From: Nocardia jiangxiensis NBRC 101359
Lineage (GTDB): Bacteria; Actinomycetota; Actinomycetes; Mycobacteriales; Mycobacteriaceae
DNA length: 64,000 bases
Direction of reading: 5' to 3'
Assembly: GCF_000308615.1 (NCBI RefSeq)
Contig: NZ_BAGB01000035.1
Coordinates: 1 to 64,000 of the forward strand
The position numbers and the translations under genes are program-made. The notes beneath the pieces are model-generated. The model saw only the letters and a program-made list of their open reading frames with translations. It did not search any database and was not told the DNA's origin. Of this stretch, positions 56,436 to 64,000 are shown one piece after another. Within the stretch, counting starts at the first letter, position 1; every line of letters starts with the position of its first letter.

Positions 56436-57665
56436 TCAGGCAAAAGCGCTGATACCGGTGATGTCGCGGCCCACGATCAGGGTCTGCATGGTCTCGGTGC
56501 CTTCGAAGGTGTGTACCGCCTCGACATCGGCCATGTGCCGTATCACCTGGAAGTCCAGCAGAATCCCGTTGCCGCCCAGCATGTCCCGCGCAGTGTGCAG
56601 AATCGAGCGCGCGGTGGAGGTGTTGTGCATCTTGGCCAGCCCGGCCAGCGTCGGTTGCAGGCGCCCCTCGGTGGCCAGGGTGCCGATCTGCAAGCAGTAC
56701 AACTGCATGGAGGTGACATCGGCCAGCATCTTCACCAGCCGGTCCTGCACGATTTGGAAAGCGGCCAACGGCCTGCCGAACTGCTTACGCCGTCGGCTGT
56801 AGGTGAGTGCGGTGTCGAAGCCGGCCAGGGCGTGGCCCAGCGCCATCCACGCGCAGGCACTGCGGGTGCCGACCAGCACGTTGGCGCAGTCCTTGAACGA
56901 ATTCGCGCCGGGCATCCGGCTCTCGGCCGGTACCCGCACGCCGTCGAGCTGAATCTGCGCCTGCCACACCGCGCGCAGCGCGCCCTTTCCGGTGATGACC
57001 TCCGCGTGGTAACCGGGGGTGCCCTTCTCCACCAGGAAGCCCTTGACCTGACCGTCCTCGGTGTCGCGCGCCCACACCACGATCACATCGGCGATGCTGC
57101 CGTTCCCGATCCATTTCTTCGCGCCGTTGATGACATACCCGTCCCCGTCGCGGCGGGCGCTGGTCTCGAGGCCGATGGAATCGGAGCCGTGTTCGGGTTC
57201 GGTCAGCGCGAACGCCCCGATCTTGCGCAGCTGTGCCATGTCCGGCAGCCACCGCTGTTTCTGTTCCTCGGAGCCGCACTGGGCTATCGACCGCATGGCC
57301 AGTCCGGCCTGCACACCGGCGAAGGTGCCGATGCTGCCGTCACCGCGGCTGAGTTCCATGTACGCCAGCCCGACCGAGATCGGATCCAGGTCCGGGCACC
57401 CGTAGCCGACGATGCCGTCACCGATGATGCCGACGTCGGCGAGCTTTTCCACCAGGGGGAACGGGAATTCTGCCCGCTCCCAGTAGTCGTTGATGACCGG
57501 CCGGACTTCTTCGGCGACGAACTCCCGCGTGCGCAGCAGGACCTCGTGCTGCGCCGGGGTGAGGTGCTCTTGCAAGTAGAAGTAGTCGGTCCCGAGGGCA
57601 TCGGCGACACCGATCCGAAGATCCATTTCGGCCTCCATGCGCGAGAATTCATCCAGCGTGGACAT
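56436..57665 (-). CDS. acyl-CoA dehydrogenase (glutaryl-CoA dehydrogenase-like)
   Basis: A 409-residue enzyme: YFYLQEHLTPAQHEVLLRTR, GAFALTEPEHGSDSIGLETS, KKWIGNGSIADVIVVWARDT, YSRRRKQFGRPLAAFQIVQD and MLGGNGILLDFQVIRHMADV with HTFEGTETMQTLIVGRDITG at the end. The EPEHGSDS and FEGT patterns match the glutaryl-CoA/short-chain group. It makes an enoyl-CoA, and the CoA-transferase downstream would recycle CoA. It is divergent from the first PucR regulator, with a palindrome in between. Confidence 0.92.
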   Translation of the reverse strand: MSTLDEFSRMEAEMDLRIGVADALGTDYFYLQEHLTPAQHEVLLRTREFVAEEVRPVINDYWERAEFPFPLVEKLADVGIIGDGIVGYGCPDLDPISVGLAYMELSRGDGSIGTFAGVQAGLAMRSIAQCGSEEQKQRWLPDMAQLRKIGAFALTEPEHGSDSIGLETSARRDGDGYVINGAKKWIGNGSIADVIVVWARDTEDGQVKGFLVEKGTPGYHAEVITGKGALRAVWQAQIQLDGVRVPAESRMPGANSFKDCANVLVGTRSACAWMALGHALAGFDTALTYSRRRKQFGRPLAAFQIVQDRLVKMLADVTSMQLYCLQIGTLATEGRLQPTLAGLAKMHNTSTARSILHTARDMLGGNGILLDFQVIRHMADVEAVHTFEGTETMQTLIVGRDITGISAFA

Positions 57666-57791
57666 ACGATCTCCATCGCTCTCGCCAGGGTGCGCCGGGA
57701 CCGGCGGTCCTCACAATGTCACGGTCGACAACGAAGCCCCTCGCCCGTTGTCCCCGGGCACATCGTGCGTGGACGAAGTTCCCGCCCGCAC

Positions 57792-57808
57792 TTGTCGCCT
57801 GGAGACAA
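57792..57808. promoter_or_regulatory. PucR-type operator candidate 1
   Basis: TTGTCGCCTGGAGACAA, an inverted repeat around a single T (one mismatch pair). It lies 56 bp before the PucR gene at 57864 and 127 bp before the divergent ACAD start. The half-site GGAGACAA recurs before the second PucR gene. Confidence 0.6.
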
Positions 57809-57863
57809 AACCTCGCCCGGCGAATCCGGCCGCCTTCGAGCCGCCCGGATCTAGAGTGGAAAT

Positions 57864-59141
57864 GTGACGATTGCGCGGCGCGGCATCGATGCCGCGGTGG
57901 GCAGCTACGTGGAAACGATCGCCGCCCGCATGAACGCCAGGGTGACGCAGGTGAGCGCCGCAATTCGCGCTGCGCTCGAGGACGACATCGTCGATCTGCG
58001 CGGCGACCCCCGCACGGTGGACCTGCTCGGCGCGAGCGTCGAAGCCAACGTGGACACCCTGTTGCACGCCCTGCGCCACGACATTCCCGTGGAGCACATC
58101 CAGGCTCCCGGGGCCGCCGTCGAGTACGCCAGACGTCTTGCCCAGCAAGGTATTCCGGCCAACGCTCTGGTACGCGCCTATCGGCTCGGGCAGCGCCGGA
58201 TGACCGAGATGGTGTTCGCCGAGTTGCACGCCGTGGACATTCCGGCGGACGAACGTATCAGCGCCATCGAGCGCATCACGGCGATCCTGTTCGAGTACAT
58301 CGACCGCATCACCGAGCAGGTCGTGGTGATCTACGACGACGAACGCGAACGGTGGCTGGAGAACCGGAACAGCTTGCGCGCGTTACGCGTCCGCGAACTG
58401 CTGACCACCCGCAAGACCGTCGACGTCGACGCGGCCTCCACCACCATCCGCTACCCGTTGCGCTGGCATCATGTGGCACTGGTGCTGTGGTACCCGGACT
58501 CCGGAGACGACGGGCTCCCGCGGCTGCAGCAGTTCGTTCGCAAGCTCGGTCAGGAGCTTGCCCTCGAGGCCAACCCCTTGTTCGTCGCCACCGATCCGGC
58601 GGGCGCATGGGCCTGGCTGCCCTATCGCGCTGATCCGCACGAGCCGGTCGCACGCATTCGCTCCCGTATCGCCGCCGAGGCCGGCGCGCCCGGTGTCGCT
58701 ATCGGCCCGGCCCGGCCGGGCCTCGACGGTTTCCGGACCTCCCACCGGCACGCCGCGCGTGCGCAAGGGGTAGCGCTCGCGCGCGGATCGCCGAACCCGG
58801 TGCTGGCGGCTTCCGACCTGGGCCTGGCGACCGCAGCGCTGCTGGGCAGTGATCTCGCCGAAACCCGCGACTGGGTGAGCGAAGTGCTGGGAAATCTGTC
58901 CTGCGACACCGAGAACGACGAACGCTTGCGCAACACTCTGCGCGTATTCCTTTGCGCCGGTTCGAGTTTCAAGGCGGCAGCCACCGAACTGGACCTGCAT
59001 TTCAACTCCGTGAAGTACCGCGTCGCCCGGGCCATCGAGCGCCGCGGCCGGCCGATCACCGCCGATCGGCTCGATGTCGAACTCGCGCTGCTGGCCTGCC
59101 ACTGGTACGGCCCGGCGGTCCTGCGCCCACATCATGGATGA
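57864..59141 (+). CDS. PucR/CdaR-family transcriptional regulator
   Basis: A 425-residue regulator. It has an N-terminal domain (VTQVSAAIRAALEDDIVDLR) and a middle RsbT-like or GGDEF-like stretch, then the typical C-terminal helix-turn-helix (TLRVFLCAGSSFKAAATELD, LHFNSVKYRVARAIERRGRP). PucR-family proteins activate catabolic genes in response to a pathway substrate. It is divergent from the ACAD/CoA-transferase unit and 99 bp before a second, paralogous regulator. Start GTG 57864 is supported by little except the family and the gap. Confidence 0.88.
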   Translation: MTIARRGIDAAVGSYVETIAARMNARVTQVSAAIRAALEDDIVDLRGDPRTVDLLGASVEANVDTLLHALRHDIPVEHIQAPGAAVEYARRLAQQGIPANALVRAYRLGQRRMTEMVFAELHAVDIPADERISAIERITAILFEYIDRITEQVVVIYDDERERWLENRNSLRALRVRELLTTRKTVDVDAASTTIRYPLRWHHVALVLWYPDSGDDGLPRLQQFVRKLGQELALEANPLFVATDPAGAWAWLPYRADPHEPVARIRSRIAAEAGAPGVAIGPARPGLDGFRTSHRHAARAQGVALARGSPNPVLAASDLGLATAALLGSDLAETRDWVSEVLGNLSCDTENDERLRNTLRVFLCAGSSFKAAATELDLHFNSVKYRVARAIERRGRPITADRLDVELALLACHWYGPAVLRPHHG

Positions 59142-59165
59142 GTATCGAGTTCGGACCGCCCCGCG

Positions 59166-59203
59166 GGAGACAAGACCGGGCCACATCTTCGTCTCCGCGA
59201 GAC
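59166..59203. promoter_or_regulatory. PucR-type operator candidate 2
   Basis: GGAGACAA (59166-59173) and the palindrome GTCTC-CGC-GAGAC (59191-59203, followed by AA) lie between the two PucR genes. The GAGACAA word is shared with the site at 57792. Confidence 0.55.
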
Positions 59204-59240
59204 AATCGCAACCGTCGGCAGACGGCCTACCTTTTTCGCC

Positions 59241-60419
59241 ATGAACGACGGCGGAGCAGCACGCGAGATCGCCACAGCAGCTCGGACCCTGGCCCTGCGG
59301 GCCGATGAGCTCGCCGCGGAGCTGGCCCGCGCGATCGCCAAAGAGGTGGTGCTCTACAGCGGATCGGTCCCGGTGAGGTTTCCGATCGTGGTCGCCGCCG
59401 TCGCGGAGCACCTGCGCACCGTACTCGACGCTCTGGCGGACGGCGCGGACTTCGATACCGCCCCCGCGACCGTCGTCGGCGTCGAACGTGCCCGCGAGGA
59501 CGTCCCGCTCGCCGCCGTGCTCGAGGCCTACCGCGTGGGATTCCACCGCTTCTGGGAGGCGCTGCTCGGCGCGGCCGAGTCCGCATCCGCCGAGGCGAGG
59601 CTCGCCGCCACCACGCGAGTCCTGGCCGCGCAGGGCCGCTATACCGACGCCATGGCGATCGCCTACCGCGACGAGCAGACCCGGCGCATCGCGCGTGAGT
59701 CCTGCGCCCGCACGGACCTGGTCGACGCGCTGCTGCACGGCCGGTTGTTCGATCAGTGGAGCGTCTGGGAAGCCGCCGACCATCTGCGGCTGCCCACGAC
59801 CGGACCGTTCGTGGTGGTCGCCGCGTGGACACCCGCACTCGGCGCCGAACCGCTGCCGCAGATCGAACCCAAGCTGCGCAGCCTCGATGTCTTCTCGGCC
59901 TGGTGGCGGCTGCCGGAAATGAGCGTCGGCATCATGAGCTTCCGCACCGATGCGCAATTGCGCAACGCACTGGCCCTGCTCTCGCGCACCGCCACCGCCC
60001 GTGTGGGCGTGAGCCCCCGCTTCGACGATCTGCGCGACACCGCCCAGGCCCTGCGTTACGCCCGTATCGCCCTGCGCGGCCGGGCGGAACCGGGTGAGTT
60101 CGTGACGATCTTCGACAACTCGATACTCGGCAGCGCCGCCGTCAGCGCACCCGAGGTGACGACGAAACTTGTTGCGCCCCTGTTCGAATCCTTCGCGGAA
60201 CTGGCCGAAGAGGAACGCGAGGTGCTCTACGAGACCTTCCGGGTCTGGGGCGAGCACGAGGGCTCCCTGCGCGTCACCGGCGAACTGCTCTTCTGCCATC
60301 CCAATACCGTGCGCTACCGGCTGCACCGCATCGAGGAGCGCACCGGCCGGTCGCTGTCACGACCACGAGATCTGGCCGAACTGGTCTTCGCCTTCGAGGT
60401 GCAGCGGCGATTGCTGTGA
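59241..60419 (+). CDS. PucR/CdaR-family transcriptional regulator, second copy
   Basis: A 392-residue paralogue of the regulator before it. The N-terminal helical region (AREIATAARTLALRADELAA) and the central part (VVVAAWTPALGAEPLPQIEP, EMSVGIMSFRTDAQLRNALA) precede the HTH (YETFRVWGEHEGSLRVTGEL, LFCHPNTVRYRLHRIEERTG). A TACCTT 7 nt before the ATG and the lack of a Shine-Dalgarno sequence hint at a leaderless transcript. It lies 141 bp before phaC, so it probably controls the PHA genes. Confidence 0.88.
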   Translation: MNDGGAAREIATAARTLALRADELAAELARAIAKEVVLYSGSVPVRFPIVVAAVAEHLRTVLDALADGADFDTAPATVVGVERAREDVPLAAVLEAYRVGFHRFWEALLGAAESASAEARLAATTRVLAAQGRYTDAMAIAYRDEQTRRIARESCARTDLVDALLHGRLFDQWSVWEAADHLRLPTTGPFVVVAAWTPALGAEPLPQIEPKLRSLDVFSAWWRLPEMSVGIMSFRTDAQLRNALALLSRTATARVGVSPRFDDLRDTAQALRYARIALRGRAEPGEFVTIFDNSILGSAAVSAPEVTTKLVAPLFESFAELAEEEREVLYETFRVWGEHEGSLRVTGELLFCHPNTVRYRLHRIEERTGRSLSRPRDLAELVFAFEVQRRLL

Positions 60420-60560
60420 TTGTCCGGCCGCACACGCTCGCGGAGGTCACATTGTCCGCCACCACATCGACTCCGAACCCCGGCCGCCCAACCATGAAGG
60501 AATACGCCATGCGGTCGAACGCCCCGATTTTCTTTTCCGAATTACAGGAGATGTGAATTC

Positions 60561-62270
60561 ATGGTGACGAATACTCACTATGCCGACGACCTCGCACAGG
60601 CCGACGAACTGGCCGCGCCGCTGGACCTGTTACTGACCAGTTCGGCCATCGGCATCGGCCGTCGCATGCTGCCCAACAATTCCTGGAGCCGGCTGGCCGT
60701 GCACCTGGCCAGGCGACCCCGCGTGGTCGGTGAACGGGTGTCGGCGCTGCGGCACGAGCTGTCCGATATCGCGCGCGGTCGGTCCGAACGAGCGCCGGCG
60801 AGGTCGGACAAGCGCTTCACCGATCCGGCCTGGCAGGGCAATCCGGTCCTCAAGCGCAGCATGCAGGCGTACCTGGCCGCCAGCGACACCGCCGAGGAAC
60901 TGCTCACCGACGCACATCTGGAGTGGAAGGACGAGCAGTGGATGCACTTCGTGATCGACAATGTCCTCGAAGGGCTGTCGCCGAGCAACAACCCACTGCT
61001 CAATCCGCTGAGCTGGAAGGCGCTGGTCGACACCGGCGGCGCCAGCGCGGTGCGCGGCCTGCGGCGCTTCGTCGGCGATATGACCAGTGCGCCACGGGTT
61101 CCCGCCATGGTGGAGCCGGACGCGTTCACCGTCGGGGAGAACATCGCGGTCACGCCGGGCTCGGTGGTGCTGCGCACCGAGGTCTTCGAGCTGATCCAGT
61201 ACGCGCCGCAGACCCCGCAGGTGCGTACGATTCCGCTGCTCATGGTGCCGCCGGTGATCAACAAGTACTACATCATGGACATCGCACCGCACCGCAGCAT
61301 GATCGAATACTTCCTGTCGCAGGGTCAGCAGGTGTTCGCCATCTCCTGGCGCAATCCCACAGCTGCGCAACGCGATTGGGGTTTCGACACCTACGGGCAG
61401 GCGATCGTCGACGCGCTCGACGCCGTCGAGGAGATCACCGGTTGCGAGCGCACCCATCTGCAGGCGTCCTGCTCGGGCGGCATTCTCGCGGCGATGACCG
61501 CGGCCCATCTCACCGAGATCGGGCAGGATCACCGGCTGGCCGGGCTGACCCTGATGGTCACCGTCCTCGATCAGTCCCGCGCCGGATTCGCCGCGGCCGC
61601 CATCGACGAGGAGACCGCCAAGATGGCCATCGCGATCTCCCAGCGCAAGGGCTACCTCGACGGTCGCGCGCTGGCGGAGGTGTTCGCCTGGCTGCGGCCG
61701 ACCGATCTGGTCTGGCGATACTGGGTCAACGACTACCTGCAGGGCCGCGCGCCCTCGCCCTTCGACGTGCTGTTCTGGAATGCCGATACCACCCGCATGA
61801 CCGCCGCCCTGCACCGCGACATGGTGCTCATGGGCGTACACAATTCGCTGACCGTCCCCGGCTCGGTGACCATGCTCGGCACCCCCGTGGATCTGTCGCG
61901 GGTGACCACCGACACCTATGTGGTGGCCGGGCTCGCCGACCACATCTCGCCGTGGCAGGCCTGCTATCGCAGCGCCCGGCTGCTGGGCAGCAAGGATCCG
62001 CGGTTCGTCCTGTCCACCAGCGGCCACATCGCCGCGCTGGTGAATCCGCCCGGAAATCCCAAGGCGGCCTACCGCATCGGCGCGCCCGACGAGGCCGATC
62101 CGAGCGTCTGGGTGAACAACGCCGCGCAGCAACAGGGTTCGTGGTGGCCCGATTTCACACTCTGGCTCGCCGACCGCAGCGGACCGCAGAAGGACGCCCC
62201 GGCCGGGCTCGGCTCCCCCGAACTGCCGCCACTGGACCCGGCCCCCGGCAACTATGTACTCGCCCACTGA
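60561..62270 (+). CDS. phaC: poly(3-hydroxyalkanoate) synthase, class II-like
   Basis: A 569-residue alpha/beta-hydrolase-fold synthase that polymerises (R)-3-hydroxyacyl-CoA on the surface of PHA granules. The nucleophile Cys304 lies in LQASCSGGILAAMTAAHLTE, Asp460 in GLADHISPWQACYRSARLLG and His489 in STSGHIAALVNPPGNPKAAY. The N-terminal part has KRSMQAYLAASDTAEELLTD and NNPLLNPLSWKALVDTGGAS as in PhaC1/PhaC2 of pseudomonads, which use medium-chain monomers. The triad is complete. AGGAGA lies 8-9 nt before the ATG. MaoC and depolymerase genes follow. Confidence 0.93.
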   Translation: MVTNTHYADDLAQADELAAPLDLLLTSSAIGIGRRMLPNNSWSRLAVHLARRPRVVGERVSALRHELSDIARGRSERAPARSDKRFTDPAWQGNPVLKRSMQAYLAASDTAEELLTDAHLEWKDEQWMHFVIDNVLEGLSPSNNPLLNPLSWKALVDTGGASAVRGLRRFVGDMTSAPRVPAMVEPDAFTVGENIAVTPGSVVLRTEVFELIQYAPQTPQVRTIPLLMVPPVINKYYIMDIAPHRSMIEYFLSQGQQVFAISWRNPTAAQRDWGFDTYGQAIVDALDAVEEITGCERTHLQASCSGGILAAMTAAHLTEIGQDHRLAGLTLMVTVLDQSRAGFAAAAIDEETAKMAIAISQRKGYLDGRALAEVFAWLRPTDLVWRYWVNDYLQGRAPSPFDVLFWNADTTRMTAALHRDMVLMGVHNSLTVPGSVTMLGTPVDLSRVTTDTYVVAGLADHISPWQACYRSARLLGSKDPRFVLSTSGHIAALVNPPGNPKAAYRIGAPDEADPSVWVNNAAQQQGSWWPDFTLWLADRSGPQKDAPAGLGSPELPPLDPAPGNYVLAH

Positions 62271-62280
62271 AAGGCATTTC

Positions 62281-62733
62281 ATGACAACGCAACTCGCCGC
62301 ACCGGCCGAGATGATCGGACTGACCGGACAACAGCTCGGTACCACCGACTGGATCGAAGTCACCCAGTCTCAGGTGGACCTGTTCGCCGACGCCACCGGC
62401 GACCACCAATGGATCCACACCGATCCGCAGCGTGCGGCCGCCGGGCCTTTCCACGGCACCATCGCGCACGGGTACCTCACGCTCTCGCTCGCGCCGGTGA
62501 TCATCGCCGACGTGCTCGAGATCCGCGAGCTCACCGCGGCGCTGAACTACGGCCTGAACAAGGTGCGCTTCCCCGCGCCGGTGCCGGTGGGGTCGAAGAT
62601 CCGGGCGGTGGTGACGCTGAATGCCGCGCAGCAGAAGACCTCCGGCGTGGAAGCGGTGTTCGGTCTCACCTACGAGATCGACGGGGGCACCCGCCCCGCC
62701 TGCGTCGCCGACGTCGTGGTGCTCTACCCGTGA
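62281..62733 (+). CDS. MaoC-like (R)-enoyl-CoA hydratase, PhaJ-type candidate
   Basis: A 150-residue single hotdog domain. The hydratase-2 motif is ATGDHQWIHTDPQRAAAGPF followed by HGTIAHGYLTLSLAPVIIAD, with the Asp-x4-His pair (D-HQWI-H) that adds water to enoyl-CoA to give (R)-3-hydroxyacyl-CoA. That is the monomer for the synthase encoded 10 bp upstream, so it can act like PhaJ and link beta-oxidation to PHA. I start at ATG 62281. The gene overlaps phaZ by GTGA. Confidence 0.92.
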   Translation: MTTQLAAPAEMIGLTGQQLGTTDWIEVTQSQVDLFADATGDHQWIHTDPQRAAAGPFHGTIAHGYLTLSLAPVIIADVLEIRELTAALNYGLNKVRFPAPVPVGSKIRAVVTLNAAQQKTSGVEAVFGLTYEIDGGTRPACVADVVVLYP

Positions 62734-63587
62734 GTGCCCCGGTGCCCGCGGACGCCGACGCCGACGCCGAACGGCTCATTCCCGTTCTGGGACAACAGAT
62801 CCGAGTCCGAGTGCGCTGGGGCGAGGGTGTTCCGCTGGTGCTGTGCAACGGCATCGGAGCCGCGTTCGAGGTGCTCGACCCGCTGGTCGCCGCTCTCGAT
62901 CCCCGGACCACTGTGGTGCGGTTCGACGTGCCGGGCACCGGCGGCTCCCCCAATTCGCTTCTGCCGTACGGATTTCCGTACCTCGCGGCGGTACTCGGCG
63001 AGCTGTTGCGCACACTGGGCATACCCGGGCGAGTCGATGTCCTGGGCCTGTCCTGGGGTGGCGCGCTGGCCCAGCAGTTCGCCTTCCAGCATCCGCGCCG
63101 GTGCCGCACCCTCATCCTGGTCTCCACCGGCACCGGCGTGCTCATGATCCCGGGCCGGCCGCGCACCCTGCTGAAAATGCTGACCCCGCACCGCTTCCTC
63201 GACCACGAGTACGCCGCGCGCGTCGCGGGCGACCTCTACGGCGGCACCGCTCGCACCGATTCCGGTCGCGTCGCGCAGCTCTTCGACCGGCAGCTGATGG
63301 CGGGCTCGCGGATCGGCTATCTGCATCAACTCCTGGCCGGATCGGTATGGACCAGCCTGTTCGCGCTGCCACTCATCCGCCAGCGCACGCTGATCCTGGC
63401 CGGCACCGACGATCCCATCATCCCGATCGCCAACGCGCGCATCATGGCCCGGTTGCTGCCGCATGCGACCGTACACCTGCACGAGGGCGGGCACGTCGAT
63501 CTGATCACCAACGCCCGCGAGCTGGCCCCGGTGATCGAAGCCTTCCGCGCCGACCCGAAGATCACCGAGAAAGGAGAACTGCCATGA
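62730..63587 (+). CDS. phaZ: intracellular PHA depolymerase
   Basis: A 285-residue alpha/beta hydrolase closely patterned on Pseudomonas PhaZ: CNGIGAAFEVLDPLVAALDP, VVRFDVPGTGGSPNSLLPYG, LGLSWGGALAQQFAFQHPRR (nucleophile Ser108), LAGTDDPIIPIANARIMARL (Asp) and HLHEGGHVDLITNARELAPV (His). It hydrolyses stored PHA granules to 3-hydroxy acids. The start is GTG 62730, on the last bases of the MaoC gene. A NmrA-like gene follows with ATGA overlap. Confidence 0.92.
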   Translation: MSAPVPADADADAERLIPVLGQQIRVRVRWGEGVPLVLCNGIGAAFEVLDPLVAALDPRTTVVRFDVPGTGGSPNSLLPYGFPYLAAVLGELLRTLGIPGRVDVLGLSWGGALAQQFAFQHPRRCRTLILVSTGTGVLMIPGRPRTLLKMLTPHRFLDHEYAARVAGDLYGGTARTDSGRVAQLFDRQLMAGSRIGYLHQLLAGSVWTSLFALPLIRQRTLILAGTDDPIIPIANARIMARLLPHATVHLHEGGHVDLITNARELAPVIEAFRADPKITEKGELP

Positions 63588-64000
63588 GCACCGGGACCTA
63601 CCTCATCACCGGCGCCGCCGGCGGCGTCGGCAGTGTCAGCACACGAGTGGTTCGCCAACTGCTGGGCCGTGGCGAGAAGGTGCGGGCGCTGGTGCACCGG
63701 CAGGACTCGCGAGCGGACGCGCTGCGCGAGTCGGGCGCCGAGGTGATCGTCGGTGACCTCACCAATCCGGTGGATGTCGGGTCGGCGATGTTCGGTATCT
63801 CGCGGATGTTCTTCAACATGAGCGTCTCGGCCGAGTATCTGGAAGCGGCGGCACTGGTATGCCTGGCCGCGAAGGAGCTGGACGGTCTGGAAGTGCTGGT
63901 GAACATGTCGCAGATGACGGTCTCGCAGATGAGCACGACCAGCGTCGAGGAATCTCGCCAACAGCGCTTGCACTGGCTCGCCGAGCACGTCGTCGACTGG
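63584..64000 (+). CDS. NmrA/SDR-like NAD(P)-binding protein, cut by window end
   Basis: The first 139 codons of an atypical SDR: TYLITGAAGGVGSVSTRVVR gives a Rossmann motif, then VRALVHRQDSRADALRESGA and VIVGDLTNPVDVGSAMFGIS, like NmrA and QOR2 proteins that bind NADP as sensors or reduce quinones. It continues in frame to base 64000 without a stop. It overlaps phaZ by ATGA with AAAGGAG upstream. It may be part of the PHA operon. Confidence 0.88.
   Translation, partial: MSTGTYLITGAAGGVGSVSTRVVRQLLGRGEKVRALVHRQDSRADALRESGAEVIVGDLTNPVDVGSAMFGISRMFFNMSVSAEYLEAAALVCLAAKELDGLEVLVNMSQMTVSQMSTTSVEESRQQRLHWLAEHVVDW

Noticed and set aside
56214..57854. Long plus-strand frame opposite the acyl-CoA dehydrogenase gene
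   Set aside because: Antisense shadow without any recognisable motif.
60630..62363. Long minus-strand frame opposite phaC
   Set aside because: phaC has an intact catalytic triad; the opposite frame has none.
1..64000. CRISPR array, prophage, transposon or integron
   Set aside because: I saw no regularly spaced direct repeats, transposase, integrase or terminal repeats on reading both strands.

Overview
The window is 64 kb of high-GC, gene-dense chromosomal DNA from an actinobacterium. Codon use, many short 4-bp gene overlaps, GTG starts, MarR/TetR/PucR regulators, SCP-x-type thiolase with DUF35 partner, lipoprotein ABC receptors and a GlnR-type box all fit a mycolic-acid actinomycete; Nocardia (or Rhodococcus) is my best guess, from gene content only. 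I saw no rRNA, tRNA, CRISPR, IS element or phage gene, so this looks like accessory catabolic chromosome rather than a mobile island.

Layout. (1) 0.2-3.4 kb: a quinone-oxidoreductase-like gene divergent from its MarR regulator with three tandem palindromes between them, then small SRPBCC, secreted and hypothetical genes. (2) 3.6-12.6 kb: a minus-strand operon with a flavin reductase, an LLM monooxygenase, a CoA ligase, a thioesterase, an Ldh-family protein, a divergent HMG-CoA-lyase-like protein, a truncated flavoprotein and a NIPSNAP protein. It is divergent from a MarR gene and a dedicated riboflavin gene ribBA. Five copies of AAGCATGC phased at 19-20 bp link all three promoters. (3) 12.7-14.5 kb: an unrecognised 353-residue protein divergent from a TetR gene. 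(4) 14.7-23.8 kb: a nitrogen cluster with an XRE-cupin regulator, Amt, a SoxB/DadA-like FAD oxidase, GlnT-type glutamine synthetase, a three-gene split glutamate-synthase (GlxBCD/MgsABC) and an M20 amidohydrolase. A good GlnR box sits in the amt/oxidase divergent region. A strong hairpin closes the cluster.

(5) 23.9-51.3 kb: a large catabolic regulon. Its parts are two paralogous lipoprotein receptors, an ATPase and a fused permease of the Fe3+/AfuABC type; an OYE/2-enoate-reductase-like flavo-FeS enzyme; a fumarate-reductase/ketosteroid-dehydrogenase-like flavoprotein; SnoaL-like and EthD-like small proteins; six SDR/MDR dehydrogenases; a metallo-beta-lactamase-fold hydrolase; a CoA ligase; three acyl-CoA dehydrogenases; an APH-type kinase; a thiolase with DUF35 protein; and an enoyl-CoA hydratase. 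A TetR regulator lies inside it. I find seven or eight copies of an 18-bp palindrome close to TGAACTGAATTCAGTTCA in front of its transcription units, which binds the region into one regulon. The kinase next to an acyl-CoA dehydrogenase resembles the LvaA/LvaC and ACAD10/11 systems for 4-hydroxyacyl-CoA, so the substrate probably passes through a 4-hydroxyacyl-CoA. The substrate itself cannot be read from sequence.

(6) 51.5-54.4 kb: a DoxX/DUF2182/DUF1326 membrane cluster with its own hairpin, a small basic protein gene, and an internally deleted SDR pseudogene. (7) 54.4-64 kb: an acyl-CoA dehydrogenase and an extended CoA-transferase, divergent from two paralogous PucR-family regulators, then a polyhydroxyalkanoate locus (phaC, MaoC/PhaJ-like hydratase, phaZ depolymerase, and an NmrA-like protein cut off by the window end).
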